NCBI GenBank assembly: GCA_964457225.1
Contig: CAYWEM010000005.1
Coordinates: 167,865-231,864, forward strand
From: CAYWEM01 sp964457225
GTDB taxonomy: Bacteria > Acidobacteriota > Aminicenantia > UBA2199
Length of the DNA stretch: 64,000 nucleotides
Reading direction: 5' to 3'
In this document: one piece after another, positions 24,162-32,974 of the stretch
Layout: each line of letters starts with the position of its first letter
Numbering within the stretch: the first letter of the stretch is position 1
Made by a program: the position numbers and the translations under genes
Notes under the pieces: model-generated
What the model was told of the DNA's origin: nothing
Database searches by the model: none
What the model saw: only the letters and a program-made list of their open reading frames with translations

Positions 24162-25278
24162 ACCACGCGGCACTCCTTTTTCCGAATACTTTCGCATCAA
24201 GGCATTGACTGAACTTGGGCACCAGGTTGACCTGGTGACCTATCCAATCGGCCAGGATCGTGGAATGCCGGGATTGCGCATTTACCGATCCTGGCGGGTG
24301 CCGGGTATTAAAACCATAAAGACAGGCCCCTCCTGGCAAAAAGTAGTGCTCGATTTTTTTCTCTTTTTTAAGGCCTGGGCCCGCTTGCTGGGCAATCGTT
24401 ACGACCTGATCCACACTCACGAGGAAGCATGCATCATGGGGGTCTTTTTCAGCAAAATCACCCGGATTCCTCATCTTTACGACATGCATGCTTCGCTGGT
24501 ACAGCATATGGACAATTTCAAGTTCACCCGTTCAAAGCTGATAACAGGCTTCTTCAGCTGGATTGAACGGACTTCCCTGAAAAACGCCGCTTCGGTAATC
24601 GTCATCTGTCCCTCGCTGGCCGATTATGCCGGTAAAATCACCGACCCCGGAAAACTGACCATGATCGAGAACTTCAGTGAAGAGCAGGGGCCGGAACTGG
24701 ATGCGGAGAAATTGCAGCGACTCCGCCGGGAACTCGCCGATTCCCACAATAAGGTTGTTCTTTATACTGGAACCCTGGAAGCTTACCAGGGTATCCCGCT
24801 GTTGCTGGAAGCCCTGAGTCTTTTGCCGCTGGAATACAAGCTGGTTTTGATCGGAGGAACGGCCAGGCAGATTGAACAAGTGCAAGGCGACCTTGATGAA
24901 CTTGGCTTGAAAGACAGGGTGATTCTTCTGGGGCGGCAGGATCCGGCTGAAATTCCCTATTTTCTTAAAGCCGCCGATGTTCTGGTCAGTCCGCGTACCC
25001 TGGGCACCAACATTCCCCTGAAAATATACTCCTACCTGCGCAGCGGGGTTCCGGTCGTGGCTACCGATCTTTACACCCACACCCAGTCAATAACTCCGGA
25101 AATCGCTGTTCTTGCCACTCCACGCAAGGAAGAGCTGGCCGGGGCAATCGTCCGGGCCGCCGGGCCCGAGGGCCTTGAAACAGCAGTGCGGGCCGCCAGG
25201 TTCTGTGAGAGGCATTACAGTCAGGAACGCTATCAGGAATTGGTCCGCAGGGCTCTGGAAACAGCTTTCTCAAATTGA
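24121..25278 (+). CDS. GT4-family glycosyltransferase
   Basis: 385 aa GT-B glycosyltransferase. The N-terminal acceptor domain begins MKKILMIAPEPYFEPRGTPF, the open loop seen in GT4 enzymes. The C-terminal donor domain has VVLYTGTLEAYQGIPLLLEA, RVILLGRQDPAEIPYFLKAA and LVSPRTLGTNIPLKIYSYL with the late Glu/Ser pattern altered: the usual E-x7-E reads GTNIPLKIYSYLRSG. Sugar and acceptor are not readable. Overlap with the preceding GT2 gene suggests both build the same glycan, for example an exopolysaccharide or glycolipid. Confidence 0.85.
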   Translation: MKKILMIAPEPYFEPRGTPFSEYFRIKALTELGHQVDLVTYPIGQDRGMPGLRIYRSWRVPGIKTIKTGPSWQKVVLDFFLFFKAWARLLGNRYDLIHTHEEACIMGVFFSKITRIPHLYDMHASLVQHMDNFKFTRSKLITGFFSWIERTSLKNAASVIVICPSLADYAGKITDPGKLTMIENFSEEQGPELDAEKLQRLRRELADSHNKVVLYTGTLEAYQGIPLLLEALSLLPLEYKLVLIGGTARQIEQVQGDLDELGLKDRVILLGRQDPAEIPYFLKAADVLVSPRTLGTNIPLKIYSYLRSGVPVVATDLYTHTQSITPEIAVLATPRKEELAGAIVRAAGPEGLETAVRAARFCERHYSQERYQELVRRALETAFSN

Positions 25279-25303
25279 CATTTATTTTTTCTTGTGCTAA
25301 TTA
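25275..25303 (+). promoter_or_regulatory. Possible promoter of the phospho-signalling island
   Basis: Perfect TTGACA (25275-25280) overlapping the stop codon of the glycosyltransferase, with TAATTA (25298-25303) 17 bases on. The -10 is poor, so this is tentative. Confidence 0.35.
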
Positions 25304-25320
25304 AGCCGAGAGGTAAGAGC

Positions 25321-25725
25321 GTGACTGATAAAGCCGCAGAGCAAGTTTGTCCGGGAGAAAAAAGAACTGCGGCCGATCTGGATAAAACGATTTTACTGGA
25401 AAGCAAAGTCAGCCCGCTGATTTTCGCCTGGTTTGCCGAAGTCGATGCCGGCCGGGAAAGCGTTGTTCGTATTGCCAAAGAACTTTTTTCAATCGGCTCC
25501 GACCGGGAAAACGACCTGGTGCTTCCGGCTTCTGAAGCGAGCCGGATTCATTGCCAGATTTACTTTGCGGCGGGAGCTTTTGAAATAAACGATCACAATA
25601 CCAGGCAGGGCACCTGGGTGAACGGACAGCCGGTCAGGCGCCAGCGCCTTCATGATGATGACCGGATTCGCATCGGCGGCCGTGATTTTCTCTTCAAATG
25701 CTTCCGGGAGTGTGATCATGGATGA
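25321..25725 (+). CDS. Small FHA-domain protein
   Basis: 134 aa, chosen from GTG 25321 because GAGAGG lies about 6 bases upstream; an in-frame GTG at 25294 has no SD. The forkhead-associated domain spans about 49-130: FSIGSDRENDLVL, SRIHCQI (S74, R75, H77), then HNTRQGTWVNGQ (N101-G102). FHA domains bind phosphothreonine. The N-terminal tail holds DLDKTILLE with T23, similar in position to the kinase-phosphorylated Thr of GarA-type FHA proteins. The usual GR is GS here, so affinity may be altered. It likely serves the Ser/Thr kinase encoded four genes downstream. Confidence 0.8.
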   Translation: MTDKAAEQVCPGEKRTAADLDKTILLESKVSPLIFAWFAEVDAGRESVVRIAKELFSIGSDRENDLVLPASEASRIHCQIYFAAGAFEINDHNTRQGTWVNGQPVRRQRLHDDDRIRIGGRDFLFKCFRECDHG

Positions 25726-26086
25726 CCGGACCCGCCTGGAAATAATTGATCACACAGTGCTGGAGGATCTGCGGCCGCTGCGCCGGAACCCGAGGATAAA
25801 AGGCTGGCTGACTGTCTGGGCCGGTAAATACAGGGGTTGCGATTTTACCCTGCATGAGGGTAGGAATCTGGTCGGCAGCAGCTCTTTTGCATCTGTTTGC
25901 CTGGATAAAGAGATTTTCCCCGACCTGGCTTTCAATATCCGCATCGTTGAAGAAAAATGGTGGCTCATTGACCTGGATTCGGATGCCGGGATCAAACTGA
26001 ACGATCAGCAGGTCTTTCGAGCCCTGATTGAAGATGAAGACTGGATAACCATGGAAAACCTCCTCTTCAGGATAAAGAAAAGATAA
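25718..26086 (+). CDS. Degenerate FHA-like small protein
   Basis: 122 aa from ATG 25718 (GGGAG 7 bases upstream), overlapping the first FHA gene by 8 bases. Sequence from about 30 to 120 follows the FHA strand pattern: LTVWAGKYRGCDFTL, then LVGSSSFASVCLDKEI, WWLIDLDSDAGIKLNDQQV and a final FRIKKR. The phospho-binding residues of the fold (Arg of GR, the S-x-x-H and the N-G turn) are lost or replaced. It may be a pseudo-FHA scaffold or bind an unphosphorylated partner. I see no other domain. Confidence 0.6.
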   Translation: MDDRTRLEIIDHTVLEDLRPLRRNPRIKGWLTVWAGKYRGCDFTLHEGRNLVGSSSFASVCLDKEIFPDLAFNIRIVEEKWWLIDLDSDAGIKLNDQQVFRALIEDEDWITMENLLFRIKKR

Positions 26087-26094
26087 AAAAACAA

Positions 26095-27834
26095 ATGGAA
26101 ATTCATTTTTTTGCCAAAAGCGACCTGGGCAGAATAAGAACTACCAACGAAGATTTCTATTTAAGTGAGAAAATCGCCAGGGATGAATACGTTTTTATCG
26201 TGGCTGACGGCATGGGCGGCCACCAGGCTGGTGACGTGGCTTCACGACTGGCCACGGAATCGTTTTTTGAAACTTACCGGCAAGCCCGCAGGCAGGATAA
26301 GGATATCTGCGGCGCCATGCTTGAATCGGTTCAGCGGGCCAATGAAATCGTTTACAGAATAGCCTCGGAGGACCTGTCCAAGCGGGGCATGGGCACGACT
26401 TTCAGTGCCCTGGTGGTCAAGCAGGAACGGGCCTGCATCGTGCATATAGGCGACTCCAGGGTTTACCGGGTCCGGCAGGGGCGATTGCAGCAGTTGACCA
26501 GGGATCATTCCTTTGTGGAAAAACTGGTCGAAGACGGGGTTATCAGCAGTCAGGAAGCGAAGAATCATCCTCAGAAAAACGTTCTATATCTTTCTCTCGG
26601 CTCACGTGACGAAGTAACACCTCAGCTGGTTGAAAACATTGATGTGCAAGCTGGTGATGTGTTCATCATGTGTTCCGATGGTTTAAGCAATCACATATCG
26701 GAAGATGAAATGGTGGAAATGGTTCAGGAGGCCTTTCCCGAAGATATCGCTTTGTTGATGGTTGAAACCGCCAATGCCCGCGGCGGAACAGATAACATAA
26801 CCGTTCAGGTCGTTAAGGTGGGCAATACGCTTTTAAGTGAAGATACCAAGCCTGATCGCATAGTCAGAGGCAGGAGCGGCCTGGTTAAAGCATTCAGCGT
26901 GATTGGAGTACTGGTTCTGCTGGCATTCCTGGTCTGGCTTTTTTTCAGCCTGGTTGACCGGGGACCGAAGGCGCCGGGTGGAGGAAGCGAAGCTCTGGAA
27001 TTATCTCAGTTGAATTCGCCCGGACAGGATTGGCAGGTGCAGGAAATTGAATTTGAAGAAATAGACGCCCTGCCTTTTACTCCTGAAGAACAGGTGTACC
27101 TTTCGGCCGGGATTGTTTTCAGGAACAGAGAGGGGCGGCTGGAGATGTTTCAAATCGGTCAACCCTCTGAACTGCGTGATATAGGCAATCTTTCGGGCGA
27201 CCTGGTGCCGGCGAGCGGAAATCGGTTGTATACCTGGCGGATCGATCCAGGTGCGGGAGGTGGTTCAGGCCTTTTCCGGGAAGGGATTACCGGGCCCATT
27301 CTGAACAGGAACAAGCTCAGGGAAAGAGATCGCCAGTTCATGGGAGATCAGCACAAAATCAATCCGCTTTTCGTGCATCAAAACCATTTCTTTTTTCATG
27401 ACGGCGTCAGTTTCTTTGCTGTTTCCGGTTTACAGTCAGGTGATAAATCACTGAGAATGCTCAACCATGAAATAACCATCGCCGCCGGCAGCAGGTTTTT
27501 TTTCAACCGGGATGGTGATGATTACTGGATGACTTTTCTCGATCTTGAAAACAGGACGGTCAAAGCCTTCAACCTGCCCGATTTGCTGCTGCAAGACCGG
27601 GAGGAAGTTGATCGAGGCGCTGAAATTCTGGCCATGGAATACTCTTCAGCACTGGGTTTCGTCATCTACTACCCGGATTCCTTTCTGGAAACAAAAAAAA
27701 CCCCGGGCGGCAAGCAGGCCTATCCCCTGGCGCCTGTCACCCGATTGAGCACGGTTTTGCTGGATCTCTCGGATGGCCGGCGGGTTTTGTTTACCGAAGA
27801 CCGGCGACTTTTTCTGTTCAAAGGAAAGCAATGA
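26095..27834 (+). CDS. Transmembrane PP2C Ser/Thr phosphatase with large extracytoplasmic domain
   Basis: 579 aa. The N-terminal PP2C domain (1-245) has all metal motifs: RTTNED (D20), VADGMGGH (D38-H43), HIGDSRVYR, SDGLSNHI (D195) and GGTDNIT (D233). A single TM at 264-287 is followed by ~290 residues predicted outside the cytoplasm, with no domain I recognise. Stp/PrpC-type phosphatases often end after one TM, so the long outer part is unusual and may sense a ligand. It overlaps the kinase gene by 4 bases; it should reverse that kinase's phosphorylation. Confidence 0.9.
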   Translation: MEIHFFAKSDLGRIRTTNEDFYLSEKIARDEYVFIVADGMGGHQAGDVASRLATESFFETYRQARRQDKDICGAMLESVQRANEIVYRIASEDLSKRGMGTTFSALVVKQERACIVHIGDSRVYRVRQGRLQQLTRDHSFVEKLVEDGVISSQEAKNHPQKNVLYLSLGSRDEVTPQLVENIDVQAGDVFIMCSDGLSNHISEDEMVEMVQEAFPEDIALLMVETANARGGTDNITVQVVKVGNTLLSEDTKPDRIVRGRSGLVKAFSVIGVLVLLAFLVWLFFSLVDRGPKAPGGGSEALELSQLNSPGQDWQVQEIEFEEIDALPFTPEEQVYLSAGIVFRNREGRLEMFQIGQPSELRDIGNLSGDLVPASGNRLYTWRIDPGAGGGSGLFREGITGPILNRNKLRERDRQFMGDQHKINPLFVHQNHFFFHDGVSFFAVSGLQSGDKSLRMLNHEITIAAGSRFFFNRDGDDYWMTFLDLENRTVKAFNLPDLLLQDREEVDRGAEILAMEYSSALGFVIYYPDSFLETKKTPGGKQAYPLAPVTRLSTVLLDLSDGRRVLFTEDRRLFLFKGKQ

Positions 27835-29552
27835 TTAAAATAGGACAGGAATTCGGCAATTTTCTGATCAAGGCCGAGATAGGCCGCGGCGGCATGGGCA
27901 CGATTTACTACGCCATTGATACCATGCTCAACCGGGAAGTAGCCCTCAAACTCATTCATCCGCAATACACCGGGCAGGCGGAGTTGATGGAAAGGTTCAA
28001 AATTGAAGCCATGACCCAGGCCCGCATGAACCATCCCAACATCGTCATGATCTTCAGTTTCAGCCGGATTGAAGAGAACTACGTAATCGCCATGGAATAC
28101 GTTGACGGCCGCAGTTTAAAAGAATTGCTGCTGGAAAGGAAAAAGATCCCCCTGCCTGAATCACTTGATTACCTGGGCCAGATCATTCGGGCCCTGGATT
28201 ACGCTCATTCCCTGCAGGTGATTCACCGGGACATCAAGCCGGCCAACATCCTGGTATCCCGGGATGGACGCATAAAAATATCAGATTTCGGCATTGCCAA
28301 GGTATTCGGCACTCAGGGACTTACCAAGACCGGGATGCTGATCGGCACTCCCTGGTATACTTCGCCGGAACAGATCCTGGGCAAGGATATAGATTACCGG
28401 AGCGACCTGTATTCGCTGGGCATTACTTTTTACGAAATGGTCACCGGCCGGGTGCCTTTTCACGATGACACCAATTCTGAGTTCCAGATTCAAAAAGCAC
28501 ACCTGGAGACCCCCCCGCCGCGGCCTTCGGTTTTCAACCCTGAAATAGATCTGCAACTGGAGAAATTCATGTTGCGCGCCCTGGAAAAGAAGGTCGAGAA
28601 AAGATTCGCCAGCGCCCGTGACATGGTTGAGGACCTGGAAGAACTCAGAAAAGGAGTTCACGAAGCCACGGCCCTGTCAACCGACCGGGGGATGCTGGAA
28701 AAGAAAAAGAGGCTTCCGGTTTTTTCACGGGCCGGCCTGGCCTGGGGAGGTGCGGCCCTGCTGACAGTTTTCGCACTGTTGTGGTTTTTTTTCTTGCGTC
28801 CCGCTCCTCCGGAATCTGCTGAATCCAGTCGGGATTCTCTTGTTATTCAGGAGACAACGCCGGTCCAGGTTGGAGAAGTTGCAGGCGGAGAATCCGGGAT
28901 TGAAGGGCTGAGCGACCCTGGTTTTTCAACCCGGGAGGATGCAACAAAAGAATCAGGATCAGTTTCAGGTGATGCCGACAAGCAGCTCCCGCCCCGGATG
29001 GATGATCCTGATCAGGTGCGGCTTGATTCCCGGCCGGGGCAAATGACCGCAGCCCAGATAGATCGACAGATGGTCAGAATAAAAAACATGATCAATCAGC
29101 GGGACTGGATAAGCGCCGAAGAACTGGGCCGGGAAATCCTGGGAGTATCAAGGGTTCCGGCCGCGGTCGCGGCCATGGGGGTTATCAGGTTTTACCGCGG
29201 AGATTACGTTGAGGCGCAAATGTTGATGCGGGAAGCCCTGGATTTACGGCAAAGCGTGCCTGTTCCGGTCCTTCATGTCCACGAACCCGAACGCGGCACC
29301 TGCCGGGGGGTTCTTTTCCTGAAAAAGGGCGTGGTCGTTTTCAGTTCAGCGACTGATCCCGGGCACAGTTTCCTCTGGGAAGCGGTACAACCCGGAGGAC
29401 TGCAGGTAACTTCGGGAGTTGGACCGGGCCTTTCTTTTGATTTTTTTCTGCAAGGTAAAAACCACAACAGGAAGTTGATTTTCCAGGGCGGCGGAAATGA
29501 CCGGGAGAAATCTTTATTTCTGGCCGATTTCATAAAAAACAACGTTCTATAG
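27831..29552 (+). CDS. Transmembrane PknB-type Ser/Thr protein kinase
   Basis: 573 aa. The Hanks-type kinase domain is about 8-275: glycine loop GRGGMG (18-23), VALK (K40), E59 in helix C, HRDIKPANIL (132-141), DFG (152-154) and the activation loop TKTGMLIGTPWYTSPE with T165, T167 and T173. One TM at about 301-322 leads to a 250-residue outer region without PASTA repeats. That region has an acidic/Ser-Thr rich linker and then a globular end that I do not recognise. It forms the kinase half of the writer/eraser/reader set here. Confidence 0.93.
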   Translation: MIKIGQEFGNFLIKAEIGRGGMGTIYYAIDTMLNREVALKLIHPQYTGQAELMERFKIEAMTQARMNHPNIVMIFSFSRIEENYVIAMEYVDGRSLKELLLERKKIPLPESLDYLGQIIRALDYAHSLQVIHRDIKPANILVSRDGRIKISDFGIAKVFGTQGLTKTGMLIGTPWYTSPEQILGKDIDYRSDLYSLGITFYEMVTGRVPFHDDTNSEFQIQKAHLETPPPRPSVFNPEIDLQLEKFMLRALEKKVEKRFASARDMVEDLEELRKGVHEATALSTDRGMLEKKKRLPVFSRAGLAWGGAALLTVFALLWFFFLRPAPPESAESSRDSLVIQETTPVQVGEVAGGESGIEGLSDPGFSTREDATKESGSVSGDADKQLPPRMDDPDQVRLDSRPGQMTAAQIDRQMVRIKNMINQRDWISAEELGREILGVSRVPAAVAAMGVIRFYRGDYVEAQMLMREALDLRQSVPVPVLHVHEPERGTCRGVLFLKKGVVVFSSATDPGHSFLWEAVQPGGLQVTSGVGPGLSFDFFLQGKNHNRKLIFQGGGNDREKSLFLADFIKNNVL

Positions 29553-29561
29553 GAGGCAAGA

Positions 29562-31187
29562 ATGAAAAAATTCATCAGCGGCCTGTTTTTGGTCCTGCTT
29601 GTTCTGGGCTCTGCTTCTGCGGTCCAGCTGGATGAGTTCCAGCGCATCGCTTACCAGAACAAACCGGCTATAGTCAGGGTTATCGGGGTGGTCATTTCCG
29701 AATACGTTTACATCGACAAGGACGGCCAGGCACAGCGGGAGAATCACTATGCCGGCGGTACCGGATCAGGTTTCATAGTCAACCACGAAGGCTACATCGT
29801 CACCAATGCTCACGTGGTTGAAACAGTTCAGCAATTTGAAAACAACCGCGGAGAATTCATCTCAAGCATCATGCCGTCAATCGTGCTCAGCCTGATGCAG
29901 AAAGAGGGATTCAGCCAGATCGATGAACAGCTTTACCAGAGATGGGTCGAACTGCGTAAATTCCAGATCATCAATTCCCGGGCTTTCAAGAAAATAGTTC
30001 TTTCCAATGAGGAGATGTTCGATTATGCCATTCGTTCCTTTTCTCCTTCCATTCTGCGTTCGGGAAAAGACATCGCCATAGTCAAGATTGAAAAGGAAAA
30101 ACTGCCCGTGGTTTACCTTGGCGATTCCGCCAGGGTGGAATTACAGGATGTAATTCTGGCTCTTGGATACCCGGCGGCCGTGGAAACCCTGATGGGCTAT
30201 TATCTCAATCCTAAGTCTCAACTCGAAGTGACCATCAATCGCGGCAACGTTTCCGCGAAGAGGACGGATCCTTCGGGCATGCCGATCATTCAGACCGATG
30301 CTTCAATAACCCACGGTAATTCCGGAGGCCCGGCGGTCAACCGCAAGGGAGAAGTCATCGGTATTACTACTTTTGGAGCCGGCCAATTCGATTCGATGGG
30401 CGTTTTCAGGCCGGTCCAGGGTTTTAATTTCATCATTCCAATCAACACGGTCAAGGAATTCATCAGGGAAGTGGGCATTCCGATCAACCAGGGCAGCATG
30501 TTCAACGATCTGTACCACCAACTGCTGGAAAAAGTCTGGAACAGAAAATGGTTCGAGGCTTCACGCCTGGCAGACGACAGCCTGGTTTACCTGCGAAATT
30601 CTCCGGATATCCAGAAGCTCAAGGAGATCGCCACCACCGCCATCAACAGCATGTCCGGTCCGGAAAAAATATGGAATCAATACCAGGTTTTCATCATTGC
30701 CGGGGGCGGTGGCTTGTTGTTGCTTATCCTGGTACTGATCCTGCTGCTGCGGCCGCGGAAAAAAACCAGGGATACCGTTACCGCACCCAGGCCGGTGGTG
30801 AAGCGGGACCTGGAAAACGCCCCGGTTCCCCAGCCGGATAAAATTGCCGCAACCAAGATCGACCAGGTTCCGGACAACACGGTAATTCAGCGCGGGCAAA
30901 TAGAAGTGTACATCGGTTCTGAAAAGATCGGCAATTACCCGCTCAGTGAAAAACCTTTGAAAATAGGTCGTGATCCTTCCCAGGTGGACGTTGTGGTCAA
31001 CGAACCGATCGTTTCCAAACTGCACTGTTCAATTTATGAGAAAGATGGTCAGGTCTGGATTGAAGATCATGATTCCACCAACGGTGTGTTCCTGAACGTT
31101 GAAAAGGTCAGCCGCCACAATCTGAAGGATGGTGACGTGATCACGCTCGGGAAAAAGGGTGATGTCAGGGTCATCTTCAATTCATAA
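29562..31187 (+). CDS. Membrane trypsin-like serine protease with cytoplasmic FHA domain
   Basis: 541 aa. Signal sequence (1-20), then an HtrA-like chymotrypsin-fold protease with H84 (TNAHVV), D170 (GKDIAIVK) and S254 (GNSGGP). No PDZ domain follows. Instead come a helical segment, a TM (376-397), a basic/proline linker and an FHA domain (about 447-540) with canonical GR (469-470), SKLHCS (S485, H488) and STNGVFLN (N507-G508). The topology puts the protease outside and the phosphothreonine reader inside. It follows the kinase gene after 9 bases with AGGAGG. Cytoplasmic phosphorylation controlling an envelope protease is the obvious hypothesis, but is unproven. Confidence 0.9.
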   Translation: MKKFISGLFLVLLVLGSASAVQLDEFQRIAYQNKPAIVRVIGVVISEYVYIDKDGQAQRENHYAGGTGSGFIVNHEGYIVTNAHVVETVQQFENNRGEFISSIMPSIVLSLMQKEGFSQIDEQLYQRWVELRKFQIINSRAFKKIVLSNEEMFDYAIRSFSPSILRSGKDIAIVKIEKEKLPVVYLGDSARVELQDVILALGYPAAVETLMGYYLNPKSQLEVTINRGNVSAKRTDPSGMPIIQTDASITHGNSGGPAVNRKGEVIGITTFGAGQFDSMGVFRPVQGFNFIIPINTVKEFIREVGIPINQGSMFNDLYHQLLEKVWNRKWFEASRLADDSLVYLRNSPDIQKLKEIATTAINSMSGPEKIWNQYQVFIIAGGGGLLLLILVLILLLRPRKKTRDTVTAPRPVVKRDLENAPVPQPDKIAATKIDQVPDNTVIQRGQIEVYIGSEKIGNYPLSEKPLKIGRDPSQVDVVVNEPIVSKLHCSIYEKDGQVWIEDHDSTNGVFLNVEKVSRHNLKDGDVITLGKKGDVRVIFNS

Positions 31188-31274
31188 TATCAGATTTCTG
31201 ACCCTTTCCCGGATCGGGAGAGGTAAAGACCTGAAATCAAGCGGCATATGACGTGAGCCGGGTCGGATCTGGTT

Positions 31275-32768
31275 TTACAGGTAAGGCTGTAATTCGATGA
31301 TCCGGGGCGGGTTTTGTTGTTCCCTGAAATACCGCGGCACTTTTAACATGGCCTGTCCGGCTTCTTCCGCGGAAGCGTAATGGCCGTACAGTATGTAGAA
31401 GCAATCCTGGTTCTCCCTGGGCCGGGCCAGGAGGAAGAACTTGTCTTTTTCCTGAATTGCGGCGAAAGCTTTGTTTACGGATGTTTTCTGGCAGACAAAC
31501 TCCAGCAGGATCGAGTGACTCAAACCTGAGGCGGCCAGGTGGTGTTTCCAGATGTCGGCCGCGGCCAGCCAGTTCCCCTTGACGAATTGATCGAGTGCCT
31601 GCTGCTTCAGTTGTCCGCGGTTTGTTCCGGGCGGCGCGGCCGGCACAGTTTCGGTTTTTTGTTCAATCCGGGGCTCGGAGATTTCTTCGGTTAGTATCAC
31701 CGGGGACTCAGGCGCCGCTTTTTTTTCCGGCAGCCTGGGTGTCGGTTCAGCCTGGGTTTCACTTACGATTGTCACCGGCAGTGTTGGCTGGTCGTCACCA
31801 GCCCTGAATAACAGGAAGAGGGCGATGGTCAGGGCTGCAATCAGGAACAGCATTATCCAGAGCAAATTAAGCGGTTTGCGGGGTTGCGGGCTGAATGGAG
31901 CCTCTTCGAAAGGTTGCGGTTGCGGAGCCTGGATTTCTTCCATGTTTTCCAGCTCAACCTCACCGAGTGAGTAGGAATAATCGGCCGTGCTTTCCTGCTC
32001 CGGTTCAAGGGATTCCTCCAGGCTGAAAGGCATTGAATTGAAATCCTCGGGAGCAGCAAGTTCAAACTCTTTTTTCTGCAGGAGTTCGCAGCAGAGCAGG
32101 TAGTAAACGGTTTTTACAGTAGAAAACTTGTCCCGGTCCGAGAAATGAAGGACCGATTTTTCCAGCATGGGTTCACGGTCAAAACTGAGCAGAACTTCCC
32201 TGATCTCCCGGTTAAAAACAAAGATCCGTTCCAGTGCGGGATCTTCCAGGCGCTGAAACTCACTCTGCAGTGAACCGATGTTTTTCCAGACTTCGCCCAT
32301 GTCCAGGCCGGACAGGATGTGGTGATAAATGAATTCAGCCACGTTGAGATCAAGGCTTAGCAGTCTTTGCGGCAGCGGTTCACCTGTGAAATGGAAAGTA
32401 CCGCCGCGCATTTCCAGCGCCGCGCTGATAATGGCCGTTATCTGGACCTTGCTGGCCTGGATCAGTTCCTCCAGGGTGATGATACCTTTCTCGACCATGA
32501 ACTTGCCCTTCTGGGCATCTTCTTCCAGGTCAAGTGATAATTGTTCCAGTATCTGCCCGTTGATAAAACCGAGCTTGAGCAGCTGCTTTTCCAGGCTGTA
32601 TTCCGAAGCCGTGGCCAGGGCCCAGGTGAAGGAGCCCCGGTTGAAGTATATGGTGACGGTATTGGATTCGTTTTTCAGTAAAAGCGTTCCGGTCAGGCTT
32701 TTGGCACATATCCCGATGAAAAGTTTCAGCGGCCTGGTATCCTGCAGGCTTCCTTTTTCCTGGCTCAT
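31275..32768 (-). CDS. DUF4388 (PATAN-like) membrane protein with SPOR-like C-terminus
   Basis: 497 aa from ATG 32768 (AGGA upstream); an in-frame TTG five codons earlier overlaps that SD. The N-terminal ~190 residues resemble the DUF4388/PATAN domain found in gliding and developmental regulators: LTGTLLLKNESNTVTIYFNRGSF, then LLKLGFINGQILEQL. A TM at 301-322 follows an acidic/proline linker. The outer part has a helical TPR-like piece and an end resembling SPOR (FYILYGHYASAEEAGQAM). It converges on the protease/FHA gene and has its own promoter. A link to the kinase island is suggested by position only. Confidence 0.7.
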   Translation of the reverse strand: MSQEKGSLQDTRPLKLFIGICAKSLTGTLLLKNESNTVTIYFNRGSFTWALATASEYSLEKQLLKLGFINGQILEQLSLDLEEDAQKGKFMVEKGIITLEELIQASKVQITAIISAALEMRGGTFHFTGEPLPQRLLSLDLNVAEFIYHHILSGLDMGEVWKNIGSLQSEFQRLEDPALERIFVFNREIREVLLSFDREPMLEKSVLHFSDRDKFSTVKTVYYLLCCELLQKKEFELAAPEDFNSMPFSLEESLEPEQESTADYSYSLGEVELENMEEIQAPQPQPFEEAPFSPQPRKPLNLLWIMLFLIAALTIALFLLFRAGDDQPTLPVTIVSETQAEPTPRLPEKKAAPESPVILTEEISEPRIEQKTETVPAAPPGTNRGQLKQQALDQFVKGNWLAAADIWKHHLAASGLSHSILLEFVCQKTSVNKAFAAIQEKDKFFLLARPRENQDCFYILYGHYASAEEAGQAMLKVPRYFREQQNPPRIIELQPYL

Positions 32769-32798
32769 TTGTTTCCTGTACAAAACGTCATCAACTCA

Positions 32799-32827
32799 AT
32801 TATCCCGAATCAGGCGGAACCTGTCAA
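32799..32827 (-). promoter_or_regulatory. Sigma-70-like promoter of the DUF4388 gene
   Basis: Minus strand: perfect TTGACA (32827-32822), 17-base spacer, GATAAT (32804-32799), 31 bases upstream of the start codon. Confidence 0.75.
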
Positions 32828-32930
32828 CACGAAAGCAACACAGGCAGTTTTCCGAAAAAAACAGAATCAGGGGCAATACTGTTTTCCTCAGCCGGGTGGC
32901 CCTGATTTTTTCGGCAGAGGACGATTCCCT

Positions 32931-32958
32931 TTTACTGCGCCCGGGGATTGGTTATAAT
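32931..32958 (+). promoter_or_regulatory. Sigma-70-like promoter of the M14 peptidase gene
   Basis: TTTACT (32931-32936), 16-base spacer, perfect TATAAT (32953-32958). The start codon is at 32975, so the leader is short and made up mostly of the SD GGAGG. Confidence 0.6.
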
Positions 32959-32974
32959 TGCTGCTGGAGGAAAA

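Noticed and set aside
31188..31274. TCCCG-GAT-CGGGA hairpin between converging genes as a terminator
   Set aside because: Short stem and no T run on either strand; not enough to call.
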